Shown here: one piece after another, positions 23,358-32,237 of the stretch
Layout of the letters: every line of letters begins with the position of its first letter
How positions within the stretch are numbered: position 1 is the stretch's first letter
Source of the DNA: an uncultured Acetatifactor sp.
Lineage (GTDB): Bacteria; Bacillota; Clostridia; Lachnospirales; Lachnospiraceae
Length of the DNA stretch: 54,404 nucleotides
NCBI GenBank assembly: GCA_934436245.1
Contig: CAKSAM010000015.1
Location: 1 to 54,404 of the forward strand
Direction: 5' to 3'
The notes under the pieces: generated by a model
Told to the model about the DNA's origin: nothing
What the model saw: the letters and a program-made list of their open reading frames with translations, nothing else
The model's database searches: none
Position numbers and translations under genes: made by a program

Positions 23358-24770
23358 ATGTTTCGCAGAAATTTTCTGTTTGGGAAGGACGGAGGAACTG
23401 CCAATCTGATCGACGTGGGCAGTGACGACCTCTATCAGCCCGGAAAAGGCTATGGCTTTGTAACGGAGAAAAACAGAAGAGAACAGGAAGGATTGCAGAT
23501 CCGGGAACTGAATTCGTCTTTTGAACCAATGTACTGGTATCAGAATGAGGATCTGACCTTTCTTAGAGAAGATGAGAATGGCTGTTATCTGGATTCTGCA
23601 GAAGAAGTGGCAGCGTTGGAGGCACAGTCAGGAGAGAAGCTGGTGGGATCACCCAGGCGGATCCCGTTACTGTTCAAGGTGGATGTGCCCAGACAGGGTA
23701 ATTATAAGGTTACGCTGACTATCCGTTCAGAAGAGGAGATAGGAGAGGTGCTGATCTTTACCGGCAGAAGACGTCTTGCTTTTCATGGAAGAGTGGGAGC
23801 CGGAGAGTTCACTTATACAATGATCACAAATGTCTGCGATATTGTACCTGTGGGTTATTCCCGGATTTTTGCGGATAAGACTGTGGATATCGCAGTACTG
23901 GCGGACAGACCAAGGATCAGTGCTCTTACGGTAGAAGAGGTGAATGGTCCTACAGTCTACCTGGCAGGAGATTCCACAGTGACAGATCAGCCCGGAGATT
24001 ATCCTTATTATCCGGGCACCTGTTACTGTGGCTGGGGACAGATGCTTCCGGCATATTTTGACACACGAGTGGCAGTGTCGAATCATTCCCACTCCGGACT
24101 GACTACCGATAGCTTCCGCAAGGAAGGGCATTATGCGGTGATCGCTCAGTACAGCAAGCCGGGAGATTATGTGTTTTTCCAGTTCGGGCATAATGATCAG
24201 AAGCTTCCAAAGCTGCAGGCAAAGGGCGGATACCGGGCGAATCTGCAACGCTATATCAAAGAAAATCAGGCAAAGGGGGTCTATCCGGTACTGGTGACAC
24301 CCATTGCAAGAAATACCTGGAGACTGCGGGATCAGACCTATCTGGATCTGCTGGAGGAATTCGCAGATGTGTGTCTGGAACTGGGAGCACAGTACGGTAT
24401 TCCGGTGTTGGATCTTCATGCCCACAGTAAAGAATACGTTCTGGAAAAGGGATTGCAGGATGCAAAACCCATCTTTTTCCCAGGGGATTATACCCATACT
24501 AATGACTTTGGCGCCTACAGAATGGCAGGCTATGTGGCACAGGAGATCCGGGAGAAATGCACAGGACACACAGAGCGTGCCTATGCTTATCTGGCAGAGT
24601 GTGTGACGGAGGGCTTCGGAGCCTGGGAGCCTGTTGGGCAGAACACCGTTCCGAAGAAGCCGGAGATTTATCAGGACATTCCGGATCCTGCGGGAGATCA
24701 GGTGCTGTTATCCGAGGCAGAGCAGCTGGAGCGTGTGGTCAGACTGTGTCTGAAGGAAGAGCTTCTGTAA
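23358..24770 (+). CDS. SGNH rhamnogalacturonan acetylesterase
   Basis: 470 aa, cytosolic. An N-terminal beta-sandwich module (about 1-195, beginning FRRNFLFGKDGGTANLIDVGSDDLYQPGKGYGFV) precedes a CE12-type SGNH hydrolase: block I YLAGDSTVTD with Ser206, block III FQFGHNDQK with Asn279, and block V GDYTHTND with Asp377 and His380. It would remove acetyl groups from rhamnogalacturonan oligomers, as YesT/YesY-type enzymes do. It starts directly after the previous stop and so relies on coupling with the GH105 gene. Confidence 0.92.
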   Translation: MFRRNFLFGKDGGTANLIDVGSDDLYQPGKGYGFVTEKNRREQEGLQIRELNSSFEPMYWYQNEDLTFLREDENGCYLDSAEEVAALEAQSGEKLVGSPRRIPLLFKVDVPRQGNYKVTLTIRSEEEIGEVLIFTGRRRLAFHGRVGAGEFTYTMITNVCDIVPVGYSRIFADKTVDIAVLADRPRISALTVEEVNGPTVYLAGDSTVTDQPGDYPYYPGTCYCGWGQMLPAYFDTRVAVSNHSHSGLTTDSFRKEGHYAVIAQYSKPGDYVFFQFGHNDQKLPKLQAKGGYRANLQRYIKENQAKGVYPVLVTPIARNTWRLRDQTYLDLLEEFADVCLELGAQYGIPVLDLHAHSKEYVLEKGLQDAKPIFFPGDYTHTNDFGAYRMAGYVAQEIREKCTGHTERAYAYLAECVTEGFGAWEPVGQNTVPKKPEIYQDIPDPAGDQVLLSEAEQLERVVRLCLKEELL

Positions 24771-24774
24771 AGGG

Positions 24775-24830
24775 AATAAGTAAGAAAATAAGCAAGAAAA
24801 TGAGCAAGAAAATAAGTAAGAAAATAAGCA
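24775..24830 (+). repeat. 12-bp tandem repeat between esterase and phosphorylase genes
   Basis: Four units of AAGAAAATAAGC (24782-24829), with single-base variants at two places and a partial unit before them. It lies in the 102-bp gap between co-directional genes. It is purine-rich on the coding strand and not predicted to fold. No repeat of this kind occurs elsewhere in the operon. Confidence 0.8.
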
Positions 24831-24872
24831 GGAATAACCAGAAAAAAGCAGGAATATGAGGAGGAACTCAGA

Positions 24873-27023
24873 ATGGGAAAAGGTGGTTTTACCTTACCGG
24901 GAGAATCAGGATATGAAGAACTGACTCTGAAAATGGCGGAAAAATGGGGTGCAGATGTGATCCGTGACAGTGATGGAACCGTACTTTCCGACGAAATCAC
25001 CCATGCCGGTTACGGAATCTATTCTACCATTTGTATTATCAGAGATCACAATGCCTGGGCGAGGGAGAATCTGGATAAATTACAGCAGACCTTCCTGTGC
25101 ACACCTCCTCAGGCAGCAGAGAGTGACACCCTGACCATCGGACTGATGGACAGCTTTTTTGCGGAGCAGTTTTGGATCAATGACAGCGCAGAGAGTCTGG
25201 AATATTGGGAAGTCTATGACAGAACCACCAATGTGAAGATCGACAATGCGGACTGGAGCTATGACAAAGAGAAGGGAAGCGTGTCCCTGAGGGGCATCAT
25301 CCCTTTTCATAAGTATACAGTAAGCTTCTTGGCCTATCGTATCTGGGAAGAAATCTCTATGTACAATCATACCACGAACCACTGGGACAAGGAGCACCTG
25401 ATGCAGATCGATCCCAGATATCCCGAGACTCAGGAGTATCTGCTGGGCTGGATGAAGCACTGGTGTGAGACCCACCCGGATACCACTGTGGTACGCTTTA
25501 CTTCCATGTTCTATAATTTCGTATGGATCTGGGGCAGCAGTGAGAGGAACCGCAATCTGTTCTCCGACTGGGGCTCTTATGATTTCACCGTAAGTGTTCC
25601 GGCATTACAGGAATTTGAGAAACAATACGGCTATCGTATGACGGCAGAGGACTTTATTAATAAGGGACAGCTGCATGTGACCCATATGCCCGGCAATGCG
25701 AAAAAAGCGGATTGGATGGCATTTATCAATGATTTCGTCATTTCCTTTGGTAAGAAGCTTATTGATATGGTGCATGCCTACGGCAAAAAGGCGTATGTCT
25801 TCTATGATGACAGCTGGGTTGGTGTGGAGCCTTATAATGGCAGATTTCAGGAGTTTGGTTTTGACGGACTGATCAAATGTGTCTTCTCTGGTTATGAAGT
25901 CAGGCTGTGTGCCGGTGTAGAGGTACCGGTACATGAGCTGCGTCTGCACCCCTATCTGTTCCCGGTGGGACTGGGCGGTGCCCCGACCTTCATGAAGGGC
26001 GGCAATCCCACACTGGATGCGAAAAAATACTGGAACAGTGTCAGACGTGCCCTGCTGCGTGCAAAGATCGACCGGATCGGGCTTGGCGGATACCTTCATC
26101 TGGTGGAGGGTTTCCCGGATTTCTGCGATTACATTGAAAAAGTAGCAGACGAGTTCCGGCTGATCCGCAGCTTCCACGATGAGGGAGAGCCTTACCGGAT
26201 CAAGACCCGTGTAGCAGTGCTGCATTCATGGGGCGCCCTGCGTTCCTGGACCTTATCCGGACACTTCCATGAGACTTATATGCATGACCTGATCCACATC
26301 AATGAAGCTTTGTCCGGGCTTCCCGTGGATGTGAAATTTATTTCCTTTGAGGATGTAAAAAATGGTATACTGAAAGAGGTAGATGTCGTGATCAATGCAG
26401 GCAGGGCCGGAAGCGCATGGAGCGGCGGGGATGCCTGGAAGGATGCGGAACTTGTCACCAGGCTTACAAAGTGGGTACACGAGGGCGGCTGCTTTATCGG
26501 TGTGAACGAGCCTTCCGCTGTGGAAGGATACGATACGTATTTCCGCATGGCACATGTGCTGGGAATCGACGAGGACACCGGTGCGAGAGTCTGTCATGGC
26601 AGATGGACCTTTGAGACAGCGGATCCGGAGGGACTGATCCCGGAGGGTGCAGGCGTGGAAGCAAAGGAGAACCGGTATCTGACGGATGGAAAAGCACAGG
26701 TGCTTCTGGCAGATGGTGGGAAGCCACTGATCACCCTGAATCATTTCGGCAAGGGATCAGGAATCTATCTGTCTTCCTTCCAGGTGAACCTGTGGAATAC
26801 CAGAATGCTGTACCAGCTGATCCGCTATGCCGGAGGAGAAGGTACCTCCGGTAACTATATGACGGATAACCTGTATACGGAATGTGCTTATTACCCGGAG
26901 AGTAAAAAACTGGTAGTCATCAACAACAGTGACACCGAACAGACTACCACTATTCCCACGGAAGTGGGCGCATATACGGTAACCATTGCACCTTACGACA
27001 CTACCTTTGTAGAAATCAGATAA
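24873..27023 (+). CDS. GH112 phosphorylase, probably D-galactosyl-beta-1,4-L-rhamnose phosphorylase
   Basis: 716 aa, the usual GH112 length, cytosolic. The whole sequence reads as this family (GRFTLPGESGYEEL-like start GKGGFTLPGESGYEELTLKMAEKWGADVIRDSDGTVLSDE, then VVRFTSMFYNFVWIWGSS, KKAYVFYDDSWVGVEPY, GGNPTLDAKKYWNSVRRALLRAKIDRIGLGGYLHL). Known members act on lacto-N-biose/galacto-N-biose or on galactosyl-1,4-rhamnose, releasing galactose 1-phosphate. Its place among rhamnogalacturonan genes favours the galactosyl-rhamnose activity (described for Clostridium phytofermentans). The substrate is inferred from context, not from specific residues. GAGGAGGAACTCAGA precedes the ATG. Confidence 0.92.
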   Translation: MGKGGFTLPGESGYEELTLKMAEKWGADVIRDSDGTVLSDEITHAGYGIYSTICIIRDHNAWARENLDKLQQTFLCTPPQAAESDTLTIGLMDSFFAEQFWINDSAESLEYWEVYDRTTNVKIDNADWSYDKEKGSVSLRGIIPFHKYTVSFLAYRIWEEISMYNHTTNHWDKEHLMQIDPRYPETQEYLLGWMKHWCETHPDTTVVRFTSMFYNFVWIWGSSERNRNLFSDWGSYDFTVSVPALQEFEKQYGYRMTAEDFINKGQLHVTHMPGNAKKADWMAFINDFVISFGKKLIDMVHAYGKKAYVFYDDSWVGVEPYNGRFQEFGFDGLIKCVFSGYEVRLCAGVEVPVHELRLHPYLFPVGLGGAPTFMKGGNPTLDAKKYWNSVRRALLRAKIDRIGLGGYLHLVEGFPDFCDYIEKVADEFRLIRSFHDEGEPYRIKTRVAVLHSWGALRSWTLSGHFHETYMHDLIHINEALSGLPVDVKFISFEDVKNGILKEVDVVINAGRAGSAWSGGDAWKDAELVTRLTKWVHEGGCFIGVNEPSAVEGYDTYFRMAHVLGIDEDTGARVCHGRWTFETADPEGLIPEGAGVEAKENRYLTDGKAQVLLADGGKPLITLNHFGKGSGIYLSSFQVNLWNTRMLYQLIRYAGGEGTSGNYMTDNLYTECAYYPESKKLVVINNSDTEQTTTIPTEVGAYTVTIAPYDTTFVEIR

Positions 27024-27094
27024 CCAACGATAACGAGCAGGGCGGAAATCCTGTGTTCGTTTTCTGAGGGAGCAGAACACAAAGGAGACAGAGA

Positions 27095-28405
27095 ATGCAT
27101 AATGAAAAAGCAAGACCTACGGAATATTTCCCGGACGGAACGCCCATAGATGACTGGTTCTATGAGACGGAGATGCCGGAACCGGAGGAACTGGGAAAGC
27201 CTTATGTACTTACAGAATATGGCATTTGGGATGACGGAAAAGTATATACGAAAGAAATCCAGAAGGTGATCGATCTGGCGGCAGAAGAGGGCGGTGGTGT
27301 CCTGGTGGTGCCGCCGGGAACCTATCTGACGGGAGCGCTTTATTTCAAACAGGGAGTGAATCTCTATGTTTCCGCCGGTGCGACGTTAAAAGGCAGCGAT
27401 GATATCTCGGATTATGATCTGGCCGAGACCAGGATCGAGGGAGAGACCTGCCTCTATTTTACGGCGCTGATCAATGCGGAAGGGGTGGACGGTTTTACCA
27501 TGTGTGGACCGGGTACGATTGACGGGAACGGACTTAAGACCTGGAAAGCCTGCTGGCTGCGCTGGAAATGGAGCAACGGCAGCAACAAGGACGGTCAGAG
27601 GCCGAGACTGGTCTATCTGTCCCACTGTAAAAATGTGCGGATCGCCGGTCTGAATTTACAGAATTCCCATTTCTGGACCACACATATTTATAAATGTGAC
27701 CATGTAAAATATTTGAACTGCCGTATTTATTCCCCGGCAGGTCCCATTGCGGCTCCCAGTACGGATGCCATCGACATCGATGTGTGTACGGATGTGCTGG
27801 TGAAGGGCTGCTATATGGAAGTCAATGACGATTCTGTGGTCTTAAAGGGTGGGAAAGGTCCCTGGGCGGACACACAGCCGGAGAACGGTTCCAATGAGCG
27901 GATTCTGGTGGAGGACTGTGTCTACGGCTTCTGCCATGGGTGCCTCACCTGTGGTTCGGAATCGGTACATAACCGCAATATCATCATGCGCAGAATTCAG
28001 ATCAAGGGAGCGGCGAGACTGTTGTGGTTGAAAATGCGGCCGGACACCCCACAGCACTATGAATATATCACGGTGGAGCAGATCGAAGGCCGGGTAAAGG
28101 AGTTCCTCAAAATTTATCCCTGGACCCAGTATTATGATCTGAAGGACCGTAAGGACAGGCCGCTGTCTTATGCAGATCATATCACAATGAAAGCCTGCGA
28201 CTGCGTCTGTGATATCTTTTTTGATGTCCTGCCGGATGAGAGCCAGTATCTGCTTTCAGATTTCACACTGCAGGATCTGCGGATCAAGGCAAGAGTGGAT
28301 AACTTTTCGGAAGACAAGTTAAGAAGTGTAGTATATGAAAATGTACAGATCAATGAGAATACGGAGCCTGCAGACAGCTGGCATGAAGTAATGGGCTTCC
28401 AGTAA
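27095..28405 (+). CDS. GH28 family glycoside hydrolase (polygalacturonase-like)
   Basis: 436 aa, no signal peptide, right-handed beta-helix. An N-terminal [51 protein letters not shown] block is typical of bacterial GH28. Catalytic regions are STDAIDID (Asp224), [10 protein letters not shown] (Asp245, Asp246) and [11 protein letters not shown] (His281), but the usual final RIK-type motif reads RLLWLKMRP. As a cytosolic enzyme it should be exo-acting on short oligomers, removing galacturonate or rhamnose from the non-reducing end. Which sugar it removes cannot be told here. AAAGGAGACAGAGA precedes the ATG. Confidence 0.88.
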   Translation: MHNEKARPTEYFPDGTPIDDWFYETEMPEPEELGKPYVLTEYGIWDDGKVYTKEIQKVIDLAAEEGGGVLVVPPGTYLTGALYFKQGVNLYVSAGATLKGSDDISDYDLAETRIEGETCLYFTALINAEGVDGFTMCGPGTIDGNGLKTWKACWLRWKWSNGSNKDGQRPRLVYLSHCKNVRIAGLNLQNSHFWTTHIYKCDHVKYLNCRIYSPAGPIAAPSTDAIDIDVCTDVLVKGCYMEVNDDSVVLKGGKGPWADTQPENGSNERILVEDCVYGFCHGCLTCGSESVHNRNIIMRRIQIKGAARLLWLKMRPDTPQHYEYITVEQIEGRVKEFLKIYPWTQYYDLKDRKDRPLSYADHITMKACDCVCDIFFDVLPDESQYLLSDFTLQDLRIKARVDNFSEDKLRSVVYENVQINENTEPADSWHEVMGFQ

Positions 28406-28490
28406 TAAGCGCTCTGTGGGAATCACACTGCGGCATAACGGTATGGCGCAACAGCGGCGGGAACGAATCTCTGCCGCAGAAAGGATCAAT

Positions 28491-29999
28491 ATGGCAAAGC
28501 TGTATATTAACGAGAAGAACAAAAAGGGACATATCAATCCGGAACTTTACGGCAATTTTTCTGAGCATCTGGGCAGATGTATCTATGAGGGACTGTATGT
28601 GGGAGAAGATTCCGAGATCCCCAATACCAAAGGCATGCGTAACGATGTGGTGGCAGCCCTGAAGGAGATGAAGCTTCCGGTGCTGCGCTGGCCCGGTGGA
28701 TGCTTCGCAGACGAATACCACTGGAAGGACGGCATCGGTCCGAAGGAGAACCGCAAGAAGATGATCAATACCCACTGGGGCGGTGTGACGGAGGACAACA
28801 GCTTCGGTACCCATGAGTTCTTCGAACTGTGTGAGCAGATCGGCTGTAAGACTTATATCAACGGCAACGTAGGAAGCGGTACCGTACAGGAAATGTCTGA
28901 ATGGGTAGAGTATATGACCTTTGACGGGGTATCCCCTATGGCAGACCTGCGTAGAAAAAATGGCAGAGAAAAAGCCTGGAAGGTGGATTACTTCGGTGTC
29001 GGCAATGAGAACTGGGGATGCGGCGGCAATATGACGCCGTCTTACTACGGCAATCTGTACCGCAGATACCAGACCTATGTGAGAAATTATGATCAGAAGC
29101 ACCCCATTTTCAAGGTATGCTGTGGTCCCAATGCGGGAGATACGTATTGGACAGAAAATGTGCTGAAGACCTGTTTTGAAAATGCACCGGAATGGATGCA
29201 TGGCTTTATGGATGGACTTTCCCTGCATTATTATACTCTGCCGGAGGATGACTGGTCCCATAAGGGCAGTGCACTGGAGTTCGATGATGCAGCATGGTAC
29301 AAGACTCTGGCCAAAGCATTTAAACTGGACGAACTGATCAATAAGCATTCTACCATCATGGACAAATACGATCCGGAGAAGAAGATCGGCCTGATCTGTG
29401 ACGAGTGGGGTACCTGGTATGATGTGGAGCCCGGCACCAATCCCGGATTTTTATACCAGCAGAGCACCATGCGTGATGCCCTGGTGGCGGGACTGTCCTT
29501 AAACATTTTCAACAAGCACTGTGACCGTGTGAAGATGGCGAACATCGCACAGCTAATAAACGTACTGCAGGCAGTGATCCTGACCGAGGGACCGAAGATG
29601 CTGCGTACCCCGACTTACCATGTATTCCATATGTACAAATATCATCAGGATGCAGATCTGGTGGAGAGCTATATTGACGGTGTGGAGCAGATTGGGGAAG
29701 ACGAAAAGTTCAAGGTTCCCCATTTACAGGAATCCGCTTCCGTGGATAAGGATGGTGTCGTGACCATCACCCTGAACAACCTGTCCATCGACAAGGCAGA
29801 AGCGGTGGAGATCGCATTCACAGAGTGTGATCCGAAGCACGTGACCGCTGCGATTCTGACCAATGATATGCATGCTTACAACACCTTTGAGGATCCCGAT
29901 AAGGTACACGAAGAAGTATTTACGGAGTATAAGATCGCAGATGGCAGGATTATTTTTACCATGCCGGCATGCAGCGTCGTTATGTTCCGGGTAAAATAA
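28491..29999 (+). CDS. GH51 alpha-L-arabinofuranosidase
   Basis: 502 aa, cytosolic, full length for GH51. It begins with [36 protein letters not shown]. The acid/base glutamate is Glu173 in [11 protein letters not shown] and the nucleophile Glu305 in [16 protein letters not shown]. It removes arabinose from arabinan side chains of rhamnogalacturonan-I and so completes the set of debranching enzymes. The ATG at 28491 follows GAAAGGATCAAT; the 75 bases before it are open in frame but not conserved-looking. Confidence 0.95.
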   Translation: MAKLYINEKNKKGHINPELYGNFSEHLGRCIYEGLYVGEDSEIPNTKGMRNDVVAALKEMKLPVLRWPGGCFADEYHWKDGIGPKENRKKMINTHWGGVTEDNSFGTHEFFELCEQIGCKTYINGNVGSGTVQEMSEWVEYMTFDGVSPMADLRRKNGREKAWKVDYFGVGNENWGCGGNMTPSYYGNLYRRYQTYVRNYDQKHPIFKVCCGPNAGDTYWTENVLKTCFENAPEWMHGFMDGLSLHYYTLPEDDWSHKGSALEFDDAAWYKTLAKAFKLDELINKHSTIMDKYDPEKKIGLICDEWGTWYDVEPGTNPGFLYQQSTMRDALVAGLSLNIFNKHCDRVKMANIAQLINVLQAVILTEGPKMLRTPTYHVFHMYKYHQDADLVESYIDGVEQIGEDEKFKVPHLQESASVDKDGVVTITLNNLSIDKAEAVEIAFTECDPKHVTAAILTNDMHAYNTFEDPDKVHEEVFTEYKIADGRIIFTMPACSVVMFRVK

Positions 30000-30014
30000 G
30001 CGATAAGAACAGTT

Positions 30015-30323
30015 ATGGAAGAACAAACAATAGAAACGATAGAAACAATAGAAACAATAGAAACAATAGAAGTCACAGGGAAATATCCCTGTCGGAAATG
30101 TCTTCTGCGGGAAATGGACAAGAATGCCTATATGGTGAATCTGTACGCCTACATAGACAGGATCGAAGAGGACAGTAAAGCAGATAAGGCGGTCTATGAA
30201 GACCGCCTTGCTGTATGTAAGGAATGCAAATATCTGAATGAGGGAATGTGTGGCGCCTGTGGCTGCTTTGTGGAACTGCGGGCTGTCATGAAAAATAATG
30301 TCTGTCCTTATGAAAAATGGTAA
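30015..30323 (+). CDS. Small cysteine-rich protein with (Glu-Thr-Ile) repeat
   Basis: 102 aa. Residues 4-18 are (Q/E)TI repeated five times, encoded by a 9-bp tandem repeat. The rest carries two cysteine groups, YPCRKCLLREMD and CKECKYLNEGMCGACGCFVELRAVMKNNVCPYEKW, which look like a metal-binding fold of the DUF6171 kind. It starts 15 bp after the GH51 stop codon with no strong ribosome binding site (GATAAGAAC). Function unknown; probably real because the cysteine spacing is well ordered. Confidence 0.75.
   Translation: MEEQTIETIETIETIETIEVTGKYPCRKCLLREMDKNAYMVNLYAYIDRIEEDSKADKAVYEDRLAVCKECKYLNEGMCGACGCFVELRAVMKNNVCPYEKW
30024..30068 (+). repeat. 9-bp tandem repeat inside the 30015 gene
   Basis: Five units of GAAACAATA (first CAAACAATA, second GAAACGATA). 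Because the unit is three codons, gain or loss of units changes protein length but not frame. Confidence 0.9.
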
Positions 30324-30504
30324 TAAATGTCAGGTACCTTGAGGGAATAAAGATTCTGTAAACACAATATAAAGAAACTGTTAAAAAGATGTTAAGAACG
30401 TGCTAGGAAACTTAAGAATGTCCGATTTCCTATCCTAATCATTATCGGTATAATAAGCACATAAAGACCGGTAAGGTCGCAAAAATATCGGGAGGGAAAT
30501 CCAA

Positions 30505-31587
30505 ATGAAGAAAAAGATTTTAACAGCTCTTTTATGTGTAACCATGGTATGCGGACTGGCAGCCTGCGGCGTCAGTGCTCCTCAGACACAGACAGCAAGC
30601 ACCCCTGCACAGGAGAGCACCACAGCAGCAACCACTGAATCCAAGGAAGAGGCACCGGCACCGGCAGCAGATGCTGTCACACTGGTAATGGCTGAAGTAA
30701 ATCCTCTGGATACTATCGTAGGTATGACGGACCAGAAGTTCAAGGAAGAAGTAGAGTCCCGTTCCAACGGCTCTATCATCATTGACCTGCAAGCCAGCGG
30801 TGTTCTCGGTTCCGAGAATGATGTTCTGGATACCATGCTTGGCGGCGGCGGTACCATTGATATGTCCCGTATCTCTGCATTCGCACTTACTTCTTACGGC
30901 GGAAAGAAGTCCATGCTTCTGTCACTGCCGTACACCTTTGTAAGCCGTGAACATTTCTGGAACTTTGCAACCTCTGATCTGGCGCAGGAGTTCCTGCTGG
31001 AGCCTTCTGAGAACGGCAGCGGTGTAAGAGGTCTGTTCTACGCAGAGGAAGGCTTCCGTCATTTCTTTACCAAGAGTGAGATCAAAGATATCACATCCTT
31101 TAAGGGAATGAAACTTCGTGTATCCAATGACCCTGTTATGAACGGTCTGGTAGAAGGTCTGGGAGCATCCCCGACAGTAGTATCCTTCGGTGAGTTGTAC
31201 TCCGCACTGCAGACTGGCGTGGTAGACGGTGCTGAGCAGCCTATCGCCAACTATAAGTCCAACGCATTCCCTGAGGTAGCACCTTATATGATATTAGACG
31301 GACATACCCTGGGCGCCGTACAGGTCATCATTACCGATGACGCATGGAACAAGCTGAGCGCAGAACAGCAGAACATCCTGATGGAAGCCGGAGCAGCTGC
31401 ATCCCAGTACAACCGTGAAATCTCCGAGAAGATGGAGAACGAGGTTCTGGAAGAGCTGAAGGCTGCTGGCGTGACTGTAATCGATGTAGATGACAAGACA
31501 CCTTGGCAGGATGCTGTTAAGGATGTGATTGCTGAGAATATCAAGGGTCAGGAAGACCTGTATCAGCAGATCGTTGATATGCAGTAA
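30505..31587 (+). CDS. dctP: TRAP transporter substrate-binding lipoprotein (DctP)
   Basis: 360 aa. Lipoprotein signal with GLAACG (cysteine about residue 21), a Ser/Thr/Ala-rich linker, then a DctP/SiaP-type domain: KFKEEVESRSNGSIIIDLQASGVLG, FKGMKLRVSNDPVMNGLVEGLGASPTVVSFGELYSALQTGVVDGAEQPIANY. The arginine in KLRVSND is the conserved carboxylate-binding residue of TRAP proteins, so the ligand is an organic acid; nearby uxuAB suggests a hexuronate. GGGAGGGAAATCCAA precedes the ATG. It is followed by two hairpins before dctQ. Confidence 0.95.
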   Translation: MKKKILTALLCVTMVCGLAACGVSAPQTQTASTPAQESTTAATTESKEEAPAPAADAVTLVMAEVNPLDTIVGMTDQKFKEEVESRSNGSIIIDLQASGVLGSENDVLDTMLGGGGTIDMSRISAFALTSYGGKKSMLLSLPYTFVSREHFWNFATSDLAQEFLLEPSENGSGVRGLFYAEEGFRHFFTKSEIKDITSFKGMKLRVSNDPVMNGLVEGLGASPTVVSFGELYSALQTGVVDGAEQPIANYKSNAFPEVAPYMILDGHTLGAVQVIITDDAWNKLSAEQQNILMEAGAAASQYNREISEKMENEVLEELKAAGVTVIDVDDKTPWQDAVKDVIAENIKGQEDLYQQIVDMQ

Positions 31588-31633
31588 GCAGACGCTGAAC
31601 GCAGTAAGACTCGTAATAAGTGAGGAGTGACGA

Positions 31634-31693
31634 AGGGCACGGGAAGTTCACTTCCTGTGCCCTATTAATGTGAAAACGCCGGTGGATACCGGC
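31634..31693 (+). other. Two hairpins between dctP and dctQ
   Basis: AGGGCACGGGAAG/CTTCCTGTGCCCT (31634-31663) without a T run, and GCCGGT-GGAT-ACCGGC (31678-31693). They probably act as mRNA stabilisers or partial terminators that make binding protein exceed membrane subunits. Confidence 0.6.
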
Positions 31694-31712
31694 AGAAAGA
31701 GGTTGAAAGAGT

Positions 31713-32237
31713 ATGTCAGGTTTTTTTAAGGCAGTGGATAAGTTCAAACCGGTCTACGATGTTGCATACAAAATCGTTCTGTTTTTATGCAAACTATTGT
31801 TGGTCGCAGATATTCTGATCACCTGCATGAGCGTTCTCGGAAGATATGTTCCGTTTATTCCCGATCCTGCATGGTCAGAAGAGGTAGTACTTACGTTGAT
31901 GTCTTATATGGCAGTGCTTTCCGCAGCGCTGGCAATCCGCAGAAATGCACATATCCGTATGACGGCATTTGACAGATATCTGCCTTCTGCAGTGATCAAG
32001 GTACTGGATATTTTATCTGATCTCTGTGTATTTGCACTGGCCATTGTAATGGTAGTGGTCGGCTGGAAGTACGCTTCTACCCTGGGAGCCAAGGGAAGCT
32101 ATGTAAGCATGCCTTCCGTATCCAGATTCTGGATGTATTTTCCGATTCCTATTGCGGGTGTGGCAATGATCGTGTTCGAACTGGAAGCACTATACAACCA
32201 TATTAAGAATATTTTTGTAAAGGAGGGTGATAAATAA
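31713..32237 (+). CDS. dctQ: TRAP transporter small membrane subunit (DctQ)
   Basis: 174 aa and four membrane helices. Typical DctQ features are the DPAWSEEVVLTLMSYMAVLSAALAIRRNAHIRMTAFDRYLP segment between helices 2 and 3. AGAGGTTGAAAGAGT precedes the ATG. Its stop codon shares one base with the dctM start, so the two are coupled. It forms the membrane complex with DctM that uses a sodium gradient. Confidence 0.93.
   Translation: MSGFFKAVDKFKPVYDVAYKIVLFLCKLLLVADILITCMSVLGRYVPFIPDPAWSEEVVLTLMSYMAVLSAALAIRRNAHIRMTAFDRYLPSAVIKVLDILSDLCVFALAIVMVVVGWKYASTLGAKGSYVSMPSVSRFWMYFPIPIAGVAMIVFELEALYNHIKNIFVKEGDK

Noticed and set aside
24557..24859. Open frame containing an ISKK repeat peptide
   Set aside because: It overlaps the esterase gene out of frame, and the peptide repeat is just the 12-bp DNA repeat translated; no ribosome binding site.
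28350..29348. 332-codon minus-strand frame opposite the GH51 gene
   Set aside because: Antisense shadow of a conserved enzyme; no start signals.
24775..30068. CRISPR array
   Set aside because: The tandem repeats at 24775 and 30024 have no spacers and units of 12 and 9 bp; no cas genes are present.
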